Of a DNA stretch of 64,000 nucleotides, positions 56,601-64,000 are shown in pieces. The notes under the pieces were generated by a model. It was not told the DNA's origin. It did no database searches and saw only the letters and a list, made by a program, of their open reading frames with translations. The DNA is taken from NCBI GenBank assembly GCA_030431455.1, contig JAUIJE010000017.1:62001-126000 (forward strand), read 5' to 3'. The first letter of the stretch is position 1, and every line of letters starts with the position of its first letter. The DNA is from a bacterium (lineage in GTDB: Bacteria > Myxococcota > UBA727 > JAUIJE01). A program made the translations under genes and the position numbers.

Positions 56601-56627
56601 TATAACCACAATGTCAACTGATTGTGG
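56601..56627 (+). promoter_or_regulatory. Possible -10 element and 22-bp inverted repeat upstream of clpB
   Basis: TATAAC (56601-56606) overlaps the left end of a perfect inverted repeat, CCACAAT-N8-ATTGTGG (56606-56627), 29 bp before the clpB start. It is neither CIRCE (TTAGCACTC...) nor HAIR (CTTGAGT...), the known heat-shock repressor sites. The overlap with the promoter fits an operator. Confidence 0.45.
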
Positions 56628-56656
56628 GGCCGCAGAATCTGCGGCGGGAGGCTCTG

Positions 56657-59263
56657 ATGAACTTCGAAAACTGGACCCTCAAGGCCCGTGAAGCCCTCGA
56701 CAGCGCGCGGGCGCTCTGTGTCGAGATGCAGCACCAACAGCTCACCCCCACGCACCTCCTGGTCGCGCTGGTGCAGCAACAGGACGGCCTGGTGCCCAAG
56801 GTGCTGACCCGCACCGGCGTGGACGCCAAGAAGCTCGCCCACGACCTCAACGACGCGCTCAGCAAAGAGCCCAAGGTCGCGGGCACCGGTGAGATCTATT
56901 TCTCCACCAACGCCAAGCGCGCGCTCGACCACGCCCAAAAGATCAAAGACCAGTGGGGCGACGGGTACCTGTCGACCGAAGCGCTGCTGCTTGGGGTGTT
57001 CGAGCACGGCAAGACCAGCCGCGCGCTGAAGGACGCCGGCGCCAATGAAAAGGCATTGCGCGACACCATCGAGGAGCTGCGCCAAGGCCAGACCGTGCAA
57101 GACGACAACCCGGAATCGAAAATGGAGGTGCTCGACAAGTACTGCACCGACATGACCGAGGAGGCGCGCACCGGCAAGCTCGACCCGGTCATCGGCCGCG
57201 ACGAAGAAATCCGCCGGGCGATGCAGGTCCTGTCCCGCCGCACCAAAAACAACCCCGTGCTCATCGGCGAGCCCGGGGTGGGCAAGACCGCCATCGTCGA
57301 GGGCATCGCCCAACGCATCGCCATCGGCGACGTGCCCGACTCGCTCAAAGACAAGCGCCTGCTCTCGCTGTCGCTCGGCTCCCTCGTGGCCGGCACCAAG
57401 TTCCGCGGCGAGTTCGAAGAGCGGCTCAAGGCCCTGCTCGCGGCGTTCAAAAAGGCCGAGGGCCAAATCATCCTCTTCATCGATGAGCTGCACACCCTCG
57501 TCGGGGCCGGCGGAGCGGAAGGGTCCATGGACGCGAGCAACATGCTCAAGCCCGCCCTCGCCCGCGGTCAGCTCCGTTGCATCGGGGCCACCACCCTCGA
57601 CGAGTACCGCAAACACATCGAGAAGGACGCGGCCCTCGAGCGCCGGTTCCAGCCCATCGTGGTGGGTGAGCCCAGCCTCGAGGACGCCATCGCGATCCTG
57701 CGCGGGCTCAAAGACCGCTACGAGGTGCACCACGGCATTCGCATCCAGGACGCGGCCATCGTGTCTGCGTGTACATTGTCGCACCGCTACATCACGGGCC
57801 GCAAAATGCCGGACAAGGCCATCGACCTCATCGACGAGGCGGCCTCGGCCTTGAAGATGCAAATCGAGTCCATGCCCGTCGAGATCGACGAGATCGAACG
57901 CAAGATCGCCAAGCTCGAGATCGCCCGCGAGGCGCTCAAGCGCGAGGCCGACGACGTGTCCAAGACCCGCCTGAAGGACGTCGAGCGCGAGCTCGCCGAG
58001 GTCAAAGAACAAGCCACCGCGATGCGCGGCCAGTGGCTGCTCGAAAAAGAGGGCCACCAGGCGATCAAAGACATCAAAGAAAAAATCGAACAGAAACGCC
58101 TCGAGATCGAGCGCGCCCAGCGCAACGCGAACTTCGAGGAGGCGGCCAAGCTGCAGTACGGCGACCTGCCCACCCTCGAAAAAGAGCTCGAGGACAAAGA
58201 GCACGCGTTGCACGAGGCGCTCTCGGGGGGGTCCTTCCTCGCCGAGGAGGTCACCGCCGAGGACGTGGCCGCGGTGGTCAGCCGCTGGACCGGCATCCCC
58301 GTGACCAAGATGCTCGAGGGCGAACAAGAGCGCCTGCTCCACATGGAGGACCGCCTGGCCAAACGGGTGGTGGGCCAGACCGAAGCCATCGCGGTGGTGA
58401 GCGACGCCATCCGCCGCTCGCGCGCGGGTCTGTCCGACGAGAACCGCCCCATCGGGGGGTTCTTGTTCCTCGGCCCCACCGGGGTGGGCAAAACCGAGCT
58501 GGCCCGATCCCTGGCGGAGTTCTTGTTTGACGACGAGCGCGCGATGGTGCGCATCGACATGTCCGAGTACGGTGAAAAACACGCCGTGGCCCGGCTCATC
58601 GGCGCCCCCCCGGGCTACGTGGGCTACGACCAGGGCGGCCAGCTCACCGAAGCGGTGCGGCGCCGGCCCTACTCGGTGGTGCTGCTTGACGAGGTCGAGA
58701 AGGCCCACCCCGAGGTGTTCAACGTATTGCTGCAGTTGCTGGATGACGGCCGGCTCACCGATGGCCAAGGCCGCACGGTGGACTTCAAGAACGTGGTCGT
58801 GCTCATGACCAGCAACATTGGGTCGCAGCACCTGCTCACGGGCAAGTCCGAGGCCACCGAAGAGCTGGTCATGAACGAGCTGCGCAACCACTTCCGCCCC
58901 GAGTTCTTGAACCGCTTGGACGACGTGATCATGTTCCACGCCCTGTCCCGCGACGACCTCAACCACGTGGTGAACATCCAGCTCGCCCAGGTTGAAAAAC
59001 GGCTCGCCGCCCGGGAGCTCAGCCTCGTCATCACCGACGCGGCCAAAGCCCGCCTCGTCGAGCTCGGCTACGACCCGGTCTACGGCGCGCGGCCGCTCAA
59101 GCGGGTGATTCAAAAACAGGTCACCGACCGCATCGCCCGGGCCCTGCTCGCGGCGCGCTATCAAAAGGGCGACACCGTGGTCGTCGACGTGGACGAGACC
59201 GGCGGCATCTGCCTTGAGGACGGCATGCCCGCCGGCGCCACCCAACCCCGCGCCGACGCTTGA
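56657..59263 (+). CDS. clpB: ATP-dependent disaggregase ClpB
   Basis: 868 residues. ClpB threads aggregated proteins through a hexameric AAA+ pore with DnaK. Domain order: Clp-N repeats (1-145), AAA-1 with GEPGVGKT and IDELHTLVG, the coiled-coil middle domain (about 410-525), AAA-2 with GPTGVGKT and [10 protein letters not shown], and a small C-domain. Pore loops are [11 protein letters not shown]-adjacent and GYVGYDQGG. Start ATG 56657 has GGGAGG 6 bp upstream; the frame is open to 56624. No CIRCE or sigma-32-like promoter is visible; see the inverted repeat upstream. Confidence 0.97.
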   Translation: MNFENWTLKAREALDSARALCVEMQHQQLTPTHLLVALVQQQDGLVPKVLTRTGVDAKKLAHDLNDALSKEPKVAGTGEIYFSTNAKRALDHAQKIKDQWGDGYLSTEALLLGVFEHGKTSRALKDAGANEKALRDTIEELRQGQTVQDDNPESKMEVLDKYCTDMTEEARTGKLDPVIGRDEEIRRAMQVLSRRTKNNPVLIGEPGVGKTAIVEGIAQRIAIGDVPDSLKDKRLLSLSLGSLVAGTKFRGEFEERLKALLAAFKKAEGQIILFIDELHTLVGAGGAEGSMDASNMLKPALARGQLRCIGATTLDEYRKHIEKDAALERRFQPIVVGEPSLEDAIAILRGLKDRYEVHHGIRIQDAAIVSACTLSHRYITGRKMPDKAIDLIDEAASALKMQIESMPVEIDEIERKIAKLEIAREALKREADDVSKTRLKDVERELAEVKEQATAMRGQWLLEKEGHQAIKDIKEKIEQKRLEIERAQRNANFEEAAKLQYGDLPTLEKELEDKEHALHEALSGGSFLAEEVTAEDVAAVVSRWTGIPVTKMLEGEQERLLHMEDRLAKRVVGQTEAIAVVSDAIRRSRAGLSDENRPIGGFLFLGPTGVGKTELARSLAEFLFDDERAMVRIDMSEYGEKHAVARLIGAPPGYVGYDQGGQLTEAVRRRPYSVVLLDEVEKAHPEVFNVLLQLLDDGRLTDGQGRTVDFKNVVVLMTSNIGSQHLLTGKSEATEELVMNELRNHFRPEFLNRLDDVIMFHALSRDDLNHVVNIQLAQVEKRLAARELSLVITDAAKARLVELGYDPVYGARPLKRVIQKQVTDRIARALLAARYQKGDTVVVDVDETGGICLEDGMPAGATQPRADA

Positions 59264-59661
59264 TGTACGGCACCCGGCCAGGCTCGGCTTCGCCTCGCGG
59301 CGGAGCCGACACTCTAGCGAGGTGTGTGTGCGGGCTGGGTAGAGGCTGTCGGGCTCGTGAACGGACGGTGTGCCACTCGGCCCGTGGGGTTGTGCAGCCT
59401 GCCGAAGTTTTGCCCGGACGGTGATCGTTGCGCCCCATCGGCGTACAACCGGGCACTGGCGCACGCGGCGCTCGAACGCGGGGGGCGCGCCTCGCGCGAG
59501 CGAGGCCTGTGCCCCGTGCACGTGTGTGAGATGGCACGGGTAAGTGGCTGAAATATTGAGAGAATCCGAACAGGCCAGGAGAGATTCCCTCTAGCCGCGC
59601 ACTAAAATACGCAGTAGGGGTAAGGGGCACACGCATTGGTTCCGCGGGTGCAGGAGCAGTC
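59264..59661. other. 398-bp intergenic between clpB and the desaturase
   Basis: Contains an imperfect hairpin 17-48 bp after clpB (CGGCTTCGCC / GGCGGAGCCG) without a U-tract, a CCTCGCGCGAGCGAGG stem near 59490, and an AT-rich patch (59551-59615) with TAAAAT at about 59603 that may be the -10 element of the desaturase. A 75-codon frame at 59324-59551 has Cys-rich, gene-unlike composition and is not called. Confidence 0.5.
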
Positions 59662-60801
59662 ATGGGCAAAGTCGAAAGCGCCGCGGGCGCCGTCGAGCAT
59701 CGCAAAAACCTGAGCAAGGTCACCTTTCAGAAGGCGCCCCCCGACGGGTTCTTCTCGACGCTGCGCAAGCGGGTCGATGCGCATTTCGAAAAGACGGGCC
59801 AGAGCCGCAAAGCCAATGCCTGGATGGTGACCAAGAGCGTGATCTTCTTGGGCTCCCTCGGCGCGATCTATTTCACGTCGCTGTTCGTGGCCATGCCTTG
59901 GTGGGCGTACGTCGGCGCGTACACCTTCGGCGGCGTGATCGTGGCCAACATCGGGTTCAACATCGGCCACGACTCCATCCACGGGGCGTACTCAGACAAG
60001 CCGTGGGTCAACAAGGCGATGAGCAAGTGGTTCGATTTTATTGGGGCGTCCAGCTATCCATGGTCGATCTACCACAACTTCGTGCACCACACCTACACCA
60101 ATGTCATTGGGGTCGACGACGACATTGAGCCGGGCAGCATCCTGCGCTTCCAACCCAACCACAAGACCTACTGGTTCCACCGGTACCAGCACATCTATGC
60201 GTGGTTTTTGTACTTCTTCACCGCCTTCGTGTGGGTGTTCAAAAAGGACTACAAACAGATCTTCACCACCAACCCCCGCACCGGAAAGCCCCACCCCACC
60301 AAACAGAAAGTCGGCGTGTTCGTGGGCAAGGCGGTGCACTTCGCGATTCTCCTCGTGACCCCGCTGCTGGTCGCGCCCCAAGCCTGGTGGACGGTGGTGG
60401 CCGGCTACATTGGCGCGGTGGCGGTGGCGGGTTTTCTGCTCGCCTTGGTGTTCCAGCTCGCCCACGTCGTCGAGGGCCCCGAGTATCCCGAGGTCGGCGC
60501 CGGCGACAAGCTCGACGAGGACTGGGCCGCGCTGCAGATGCACACCACCGCCAACTTCGCGCGGTTCAAGTTCTTCTCGGAGTTCTTCACCGGGGGGCTC
60601 AATCACCAGATTGAGCACCATCTCTTTCCCAAGATGTGCCACGTGCACTATCCCGGGATCAGCAACATTGTGAAAGAGACCGCGGAGGAGTTCGGCCTGC
60701 CTTATCATGAGCAGCCGACCATGTGGGCGGCGGTCAAGAGCCACTACCGGACCCTGAAGGTCCTCGGCCGCGGCGAATACCGCCCGGGCCCCCTCGCCTA
60801 G
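59662..60801 (+). CDS. Membrane fatty-acid desaturase (front-end-like, QxxHH)
   Basis: 379 residues with the three His boxes of di-iron desaturases: HDSIH, HNFVHH and QIEHH (Q in the first position of the third box, as in front-end desaturases and the linoleoyl-CoA desaturase group). Four or more TM helices. No cytochrome b5 domain, so an external electron donor is needed. It introduces double bonds into acyl chains at the membrane; regiospecificity cannot be read from sequence. The stop overlaps that of the convergent four-helix-bundle gene in CTAG. AGGAGC lies ahead of ATG 59662. Confidence 0.88.
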   Translation: MGKVESAAGAVEHRKNLSKVTFQKAPPDGFFSTLRKRVDAHFEKTGQSRKANAWMVTKSVIFLGSLGAIYFTSLFVAMPWWAYVGAYTFGGVIVANIGFNIGHDSIHGAYSDKPWVNKAMSKWFDFIGASSYPWSIYHNFVHHTYTNVIGVDDDIEPGSILRFQPNHKTYWFHRYQHIYAWFLYFFTAFVWVFKKDYKQIFTTNPRTGKPHPTKQKVGVFVGKAVHFAILLVTPLLVAPQAWWTVVAGYIGAVAVAGFLLALVFQLAHVVEGPEYPEVGAGDKLDEDWAALQMHTTANFARFKFFSEFFTGGLNHQIEHHLFPKMCHVHYPGISNIVKETAEEFGLPYHEQPTMWAAVKSHYRTLKVLGRGEYRPGPLA

Positions 60802-61127
60802 CGAAAGCGCCGGAGCATGGCCGCGATGTGGGAGGCTTTGTCGACGCCGCGATCGCGCGTCGCCGGCTCGATGATGCCCAACGCCTCACCGACGTCGAGA
60901 GCGGCCATCACCTCATGCGCGCTTCCCGTCGCGATATCGAAAAAGCGCCGACGCTCCTTGAGCGTCCGGCGCCCAAAACCTTCGGCGAAATTGAGAACCA
61001 CCGATGAGCTCGCACGCTTGAGCTGATCGGCAAGATAGGCGTGGCCCCCAGGCAGTGCTTCCACCGCTTCGCGGCTGATGCGAACAAGCTCAATCGACTC
61101 ACGGTAGATACGGATCTGACGGGCCAT
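60798..61127 (-). CDS. Four-helix bundle protein (S23/23S rRNA IVS type)
   Basis: 109 residues with the family's pattern: IYRESIELVRISREAVEAL (helix 1), YLADQLKRASSSVVLNFAEGFGR (split; the SS-V-NFAEG motif), RRRFFDIATGSAHEV and LDVGEALGIIEP. Members are often encoded inside 23S rRNA intervening sequences or scattered in genomes; Avd of diversity-generating retroelements shares the fold and binds nucleic acid. No rRNA, reverse transcriptase or variable repeat is present here. AAGGAG lies 9 bp before ATG 61127, directly beside a long hairpin (61141-61217) and a heptamer array. Confidence 0.9.
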   Translation of the reverse strand: MARQIRIYRESIELVRISREAVEALPGGHAYLADQLKRASSSVVLNFAEGFGRRTLKERRRFFDIATGSAHEVMAALDVGEALGIIEPATRDRGVDKASHIAAMLRRFR

Positions 61128-61140
61128 CTCGATTCGCTCC

Positions 61141-61217
61141 TTGTTGCTGTTGGGCCCGCGAGGACGGGGCCTTCAAAGCGCCAGCGGCCCCGCCCGCAGC
61201 GGGACCAACAGCAACAA
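61141..61217 (-). other. Long leader hairpin upstream of the four-helix-bundle gene
   Basis: TTGTTGCTGTTGGGCCCGC (61141-61159) is the reverse complement of 61199-61217 with one mismatch in 19. The 39-nt interior holds a second stem (GGGGCC / GGCCCC). On the gene's strand this is a 77-nt structure 13 bp before the start codon, and its 3' arm abuts the Shine-Dalgarno. It could be a structured RNA leader, a cruciform, or a protein-binding end of an element. Confidence 0.8.
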
Positions 61218-61229
61218 AGAGCACCGAAG

Positions 61230-61488
61230 TCGAAAATCGAAAATCGAAAATCGAAAATCGAAAATCGAAAATCGAAAATCGAAAATCGAAAATCGAAAAT
61301 CGAAAATCGAAAATCGAAAATCGAAAATCGAAAATCGAAAGTCGAAAGTCGAAAGTCGAAAGTCGAAAGTCGAAAGTCGAAAGTCGAAAGTCGAAAGTCG
61401 AAAGTCGAAAGTCGAAAGTCGAAAGTCGAAAGTCGATTGTCGATTGTCGATTGTCGATTGTCGATTGTCGATTGTCGAAAGTCGATTG
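61230..61488. repeat. Heptanucleotide tandem array, 37 units in blocks
   Basis: Exact period of 7 over 259 bp: 15 x TCGAAAA, then 14 x TCGAAAG, then 6 x TCGATTG, one TCGAAAG and one TCGATTG, ending in a further TCGA. All units share TCGA at fixed phase. The block structure shows serial expansion of single variants. It lies between the leader hairpin and the 3' end of the flavin reductase gene. Open frames through it (KIENRKS- or FDFRLST-type repeats) are artefacts of the repeat. Confidence 0.97.
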
Positions 61489-61496
61489 TCGACGGC

Positions 61497-62099
61497 TCAG
61501 AGCTTCGGCCGGGCGATGCGAAATCGCTCGCCCAGCTTGGCATAGTGGGAGCCGCCCAAGCGGGCCACCGGCCGAATCTTGTCTGGATCGGCGGACGACC
61601 GTCCCGCCGCGCACAGCTCATCATCGATGAAGAATTGCCGGACCTCGCCCACCACCAGATGGGTCGAGCCATAATCGTGAACATCGACCATGTGACACTC
61701 CATCGCGGCCCGGGCCCCGCGAATCCGGACCCCATCGATAAACGCGCACGGCACCGGATCGAGATGCAGCGTGGTCAGTTCGCTGACGTCCGGGCCATAC
61801 TCGGCGCTCGACCGGTTCATCACCTCGGCGTGATGCTCCTCGACGAGGTTGATGCAAAACACTTCGGTCCGCCGAATGTTGCGGAGGGTGTCCTTCTCGG
61901 TGCCGTCCCGTCGGTCTGACACGCCCAGGGTCAGCAGCGGCGGCTCGCTTCCCAACCCGGTGAAATACGAAAACGGCGCGACATTGATCGCGCCGGTCTC
62001 GTGCCGGGTGGTGACCCACGCGATGGGCCGCGGCACAATCACACTGGTCATCCAGTGATAGGCGTCGGCCTTGCTCATGTCCGCGGCAAGGATTTCCAT
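61497..62099 (-). CDS. Flavin reductase family (FMN-binding) protein
   Basis: 200 residues from ATG 62099 (MEILAADMSKADAYHW), with GGGGGG upstream. The flavin-reductase-like split barrel is recognised by VPRPIAWVTTRHETGAINVAPFSYF (split), PPLLTLGVSD, KDTLRNIRRTEVFCINLV and GSTHLVVGEV. Members bind FMN and often act as NAD(P)H:flavin oxidoreductases. The gene is bracketed by TCGAAAG-type repeats on both sides (array at 61230-61488 and TCGAAAGTCGAA at 62136-62147). Follows frr on the same strand. Confidence 0.88.
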   Translation of the reverse strand: MEILAADMSKADAYHWMTSVIVPRPIAWVTTRHETGAINVAPFSYFTGLGSEPPLLTLGVSDRRDGTEKDTLRNIRRTEVFCINLVEEHHAEVMNRSSAEYGPDVSELTTLHLDPVPCAFIDGVRIRGARAAMECHMVDVHDYGSTHLVVGEVRQFFIDDELCAAGRSSADPDKIRPVARLGGSHYAKLGERFRIARPKL

Positions 62100-62135
62100 C
62101 ACGCCCCCCGTCGATCCCGCCCCGCGGGTCGAGCG

Positions 62136-62147
62136 TCGAAAGTCGAA
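62136..62147. repeat. Short remnant of the TCGAAAG heptamer repeat
   Basis: TCGAAAGTCGAA, nearly two heptamer units, sits 2 bp past the frr stop and 37 bp upstream of the flavin reductase start, on the far side of that gene from the main array. Confidence 0.6.
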
Positions 62148-62149
62148 CC

Positions 62150-62707
62150 TCAGACTTCCAGAATCTCTTTTTCTTTGTTGGTGAACAGCTCGTCGCACAT
62201 GGCCACGTACTTGTCGGTGAGATCCTGAATCGCCTTGGTGCCGCGCTTCTCGTCGTCTTCCGAGATGTCGCCGTCCTTCTTCGCCGCCTTGAGCATGTCG
62301 TTGGCGTCGCGGCGCGCATTGCGCACCGAGATTTTGGCGTCCTCCGACTTGGACTTGGCCTGCTTCACGAAGTCTTTGCGGCGCTCCTCGCTCATCGGCG
62401 GAAGCGGGACACGCACGACCTCGCCGTCGTTGGTGGGGGTGATGCCGAGGTTGGCCTCGAAGATCGCCTTTTCGATGTCGCCGAGGAGATTTTTCTCCCA
62501 GGGCTTGACCACGATGAGGCTCGCGTCGGGGGTGGTGACGCTCGCGACCTGGGACAGCGGTGTCTTCGAGCCGTAGTAGTCTACCTGCACCCCGTCGAGC
62601 ATGGCCGCGTTGGCCCGCCCCGCGCGAATGGTGGAGAGCCCTTTGCGCAGGGCCTCGATGGAGCTTTCCATCTGGTCTTTGGCTTCTTTGGAGATGTCGT
62701 CGATCAT
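62150..62707 (-). CDS. frr: Ribosome recycling factor
   Basis: 185 residues, the standard RRF length. It splits post-termination ribosomes with EF-G. Typical segments: MESSIEALRKGLSTIRAGRA (split), LDGVQVDYYGSKTPLSQVAS, VVKPWEKNLLGDIEKAI, RVPLPPMSEERRKDFVKQAK and ISVRNARRDAND. AGGACC lies before ATG 62707, 24 bp after pyrH; pyrH-frr is a conserved order. Confidence 0.97.
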   Translation of the reverse strand: MIDDISKEAKDQMESSIEALRKGLSTIRAGRANAAMLDGVQVDYYGSKTPLSQVASVTTPDASLIVVKPWEKNLLGDIEKAIFEANLGITPTNDGEVVRVPLPPMSEERRKDFVKQAKSKSEDAKISVRNARRDANDMLKAAKKDGDISEDDEKRGTKAIQDLTDKYVAMCDELFTNKEKEILEV

Positions 62708-62731
62708 GGGTCCTCCAGAGGCGAAAAGGGG

Positions 62732-63517
62732 TCAGGCGTCGTCGGCGATGACGAAGGTGCCCACCGCCTCGCCTTTGACCGCGCGGGCGATGTTGTTTTT
62801 GCCCGACAGGTCGAACACGCACATGGGCATCTTGTTGTCCATACACAGCGACACCGCGGTGGCGTCCATGACCTTGAGGCCTTGGGACAACACATCAATG
62901 TAACTGATCCGGTCGTAGCGCTTGGCGTCGTCGTGCTTTTTCGGGTCCTTGTCATAGACCCCGTCGACCTTGGTGGCCTTGAACAGCACATCGGCTTGGA
63001 TTTCCATCGCCCGCAACGACGCGGCGGTGTCGGTGGTGAAGTATGGATTGCCCGTGCCCGCGGCGAAGATCACCACCCGGCCCTTCTCGAGGTGGCGCAT
63101 GGCCCGGCGGCGAATGTAGGGCTCGCAGACCTCTTCCATCGAAATGGCGGAGAGCACGCGGGTGTGCACGCCCATGCGCTCGAGAGCGTCTTGCAGCGCG
63201 AGGGCGTTCATCACCGTGGCGAGCATGCCCATGTAGTCGGCGGACGCGCGGTCCATGCCCTGGGTACTCCCCGAGAGCCCGCGGAAGATGTTGCCCCCGC
63301 CGATGACCACCGCGCACTGCACCTGCAGCTCGCACACCGCCTGTATCTCGTGGGCGACGTGGATGAGCACGTCGGGATCGATGCCGTAGCCCTGGTCACC
63401 GACGAGCGCCTCGCCGGACAACTTGACCAGAATGCGGCCGTATTCGAGACCCGGCGGCGGGGTGGCCCGCTCCGGGGGTCGCGCGTTTTGTTGATGTCGC
63501 AGAAGCTTGTCGCCCAT
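62732..63517 (-). CDS. pyrH: UMP kinase
   Basis: 261 residues. UMP kinase of the amino-acid-kinase fold phosphorylates UMP to UDP. Seen: [52 protein letters not shown] (split), [13 protein letters not shown] and [16 protein letters not shown]. The start at 63517 has GAGGGTGAAG immediately before; about 25 residues precede the core, slightly more than usual. rpsB-tsf, which commonly lie upstream, are absent; the upstream neighbour is divergent lexA. Confidence 0.96.
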   Translation of the reverse strand: MGDKLLRHQQNARPPERATPPPGLEYGRILVKLSGEALVGDQGYGIDPDVLIHVAHEIQAVCELQVQCAVVIGGGNIFRGLSGSTQGMDRASADYMGMLATVMNALALQDALERMGVHTRVLSAISMEEVCEPYIRRRAMRHLEKGRVVIFAAGTGNPYFTTDTAASLRAMEIQADVLFKATKVDGVYDKDPKKHDDAKRYDRISYIDVLSQGLKVMDATAVSLCMDNKMPMCVFDLSGKNNIARAVKGEAVGTFVIADDA

Positions 63518-63601
63518 CTTCACCCTCTGCGGCTGCGCGTTAGCATCCCTTCGGGAGGGAGGGAAACCGGACCGGACCCCCGCCGGCCATTCCGGCCCCG
63601 G

Positions 63602-63655
63602 ACTGAACAGGTCTGCGGTGAACACTTGCGCACCAAACAGGCGTTCAGGTAGAGT
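63602..63655 (+). promoter_or_regulatory. lexA promoter with two candidate LexA boxes
   Basis: TTGCGC (63627-63632) and TAGAGT (63650-63655) are 17 bp apart, like -35 and -10 elements. Between them lies CCAAACAGGC-GTTCAGG (63633-63649), which fits 15 of 17 positions of the Myxococcus-type LexA box CTRHAMRYBYGTTCAGS as I recall it. An opposite-strand near-match, CTGAAC-AGGTCTGCGG, lies at 63603-63618. Autoregulation of lexA is therefore likely. Confidence 0.6.
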
Positions 63656-63677
63656 CAAGGGGAATCTGGAGGTTCGC

Positions 63678-64000
63678 ATGTCCCAGCCCGAGGTCGCCCC
63701 GCTCACCGCCAAGCAAGAGGCCGTGTTGGCGTTCATCCGCGACGAGCTCGCCGACAAAGGCTACCCGCCGACGATCCGAGAAATCGGGTCCCACCTCGGA
63801 CTCAAGAGCACCAACGGGGTCAACGACCACCTCAAGGCGCTCGAGAAGAAGGGCTACCTCAAGCGTGGCGATCACAAGTCGCGCAGCCTGCAGGTCTTGC
63901 GGCACGCGGACGGGTCACCGGTGTTGCCGGACAACGTGGTGCCCTTGCACGCGATGGTCGACGACAGCGACATGGTCGACGTGCCCATGCTCGGCCGGGT
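63678..64000 (+). CDS. lexA: LexA repressor, N-terminal part (runs off window)
   Basis: LexA represses SOS genes and self-cleaves when RecA is activated. The visible 107 codons start [19 protein letters not shown] and contain the winged-helix DNA-binding domain with [20 protein letters not shown] and [13 protein letters not shown]. The tail VPMLGRV is the start of the linker and protease part; the cleavage site and Ser-Lys dyad lie beyond the window. GGAGG is 7 bp before ATG 63678. Divergent from pyrH. Confidence 0.95.
   Translation, partial: MSQPEVAPLTAKQEAVLAFIRDELADKGYPPTIREIGSHLGLKSTNGVNDHLKALEKKGYLKRGDHKSRSLQVLRHADGSPVLPDNVVPLHAMVDDSDMVDVPMLGR

Noticed and set aside
59324-59551. 75-codon frame between clpB and the desaturase
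   Set aside because: Cys- and Arg-rich composition unlike neighbouring genes, no ribosome site, no recognisable domain.
60798-61127. Avd-like accessory gene of a diversity-generating retroelement
   Set aside because: No reverse transcriptase, template repeat or variable repeat within the window; only the fold family is shared.
61041-61919. Repeat-encoded proteins (KIENRKS- and FDFRLST-type) read through the heptamer array on both strands
   Set aside because: Since 7 is not a multiple of 3, all frames read through as long as no unit creates a stop. The frames are a by-product of the tandem repeat and lack start signals.

Overview
The window is about 64 kb of very GC-rich DNA (codon third positions are almost always G or C). 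It comes from a Gram-negative bacterium that carries many secreted lipoproteins. Several gene types point to Myxococcota or a neighbouring former-deltaproteobacterial phylum: Hanks-type Ser/Thr kinases with long acidic linkers, a DUF4388 protein, a thrombospondin-type-3-like acidic lipoprotein, PEGA and FHA proteins, and a LexA promoter whose operator resembles the Myxococcus LexA box. The exact lineage is inference. No phage, IS element, integrase, CRISPR array or rRNA was found. One tRNA-Val(CAC) is present.

Layout. 1-6.9 kb (minus strand): 5' part of purB, a YycJ-type metallo-beta-lactamase-fold hydrolase, an ABC-type periplasmic binding protein, a large kinase/FGE-sulfatase fusion, and dut. 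6.9-8.5 kb: two coupled single-pass membrane proteins with zinc ribbons. 8.7-14.4 kb (plus): plsB coupled to a HExxH lipoprotein, an acidic CxxCH lipoprotein and a HIT-like protein. 14.4-18.6 kb: two tiny ORFs, then an unusual AAA+-type membrane protein next to an MscS channel. 19-27.7 kb: two convergent alpha/beta-hydrolase lipoproteins, the tRNA, an M49-like peptidase lipoprotein, a polyhydroxyalkanoic-acid-system protein and a PDZ protein. 27.7-35.2 kb: Nudix hydrolase coupled to an NTAQ1-type N-terminal glutamine amidase, a PEGA protein, and a leftward operon of membrane protein, DUF4388, phoH and ybeY. 35.2-39.9 kb: leftward operon of a small protein, HEAT/cyclophilin lipoprotein, beta-propeller lipoprotein and an atypical carbamoyltransferase. 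39.9-45.2 kb: murA with Asp in place of the catalytic Cys, a membrane protein and a class II (B12-dependent) ribonucleotide reductase. 45.2-48.2 kb: an AT-richer gene-free stretch, then an SCP2-domain protein and two paralogous alanine-rich helical proteins. 48.2-56.6 kb: FHA protein, biotin carboxylase, two kinases, a 5'-nucleotidase C-domain protein and a beta-barrel-like protein. 56.6-60.8 kb: clpB and a fatty-acid desaturase. 60.8-61.5 kb: a four-helix-bundle (S23/IVS-type) gene headed by a long hairpin and a 37-unit heptanucleotide array. 61.5-64 kb: flavin reductase, frr, pyrH, and divergent lexA running off the window.

Translational coupling is common: many neighbours share ATGA or GTGA stop/start overlaps, and these were used to fix starts. 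Core functions (nucleotide, cell-wall and phospholipid synthesis, translation, SOS control, proteostasis) are mixed with lineage-specific envelope and signalling proteins.

The best candidates for something undescribed are: (1) the AAA+/MscS membrane pair at 14.9-18.6 kb; (2) the four-helix-bundle gene with its structured leader and heptamer array; (3) the SCP2 plus twin Ala-rich protein cluster; and (4) a recurrent DNA-level motif, CAATG-N-CATTG or GACATTG, that breaks the GC3 codon bias across the window.
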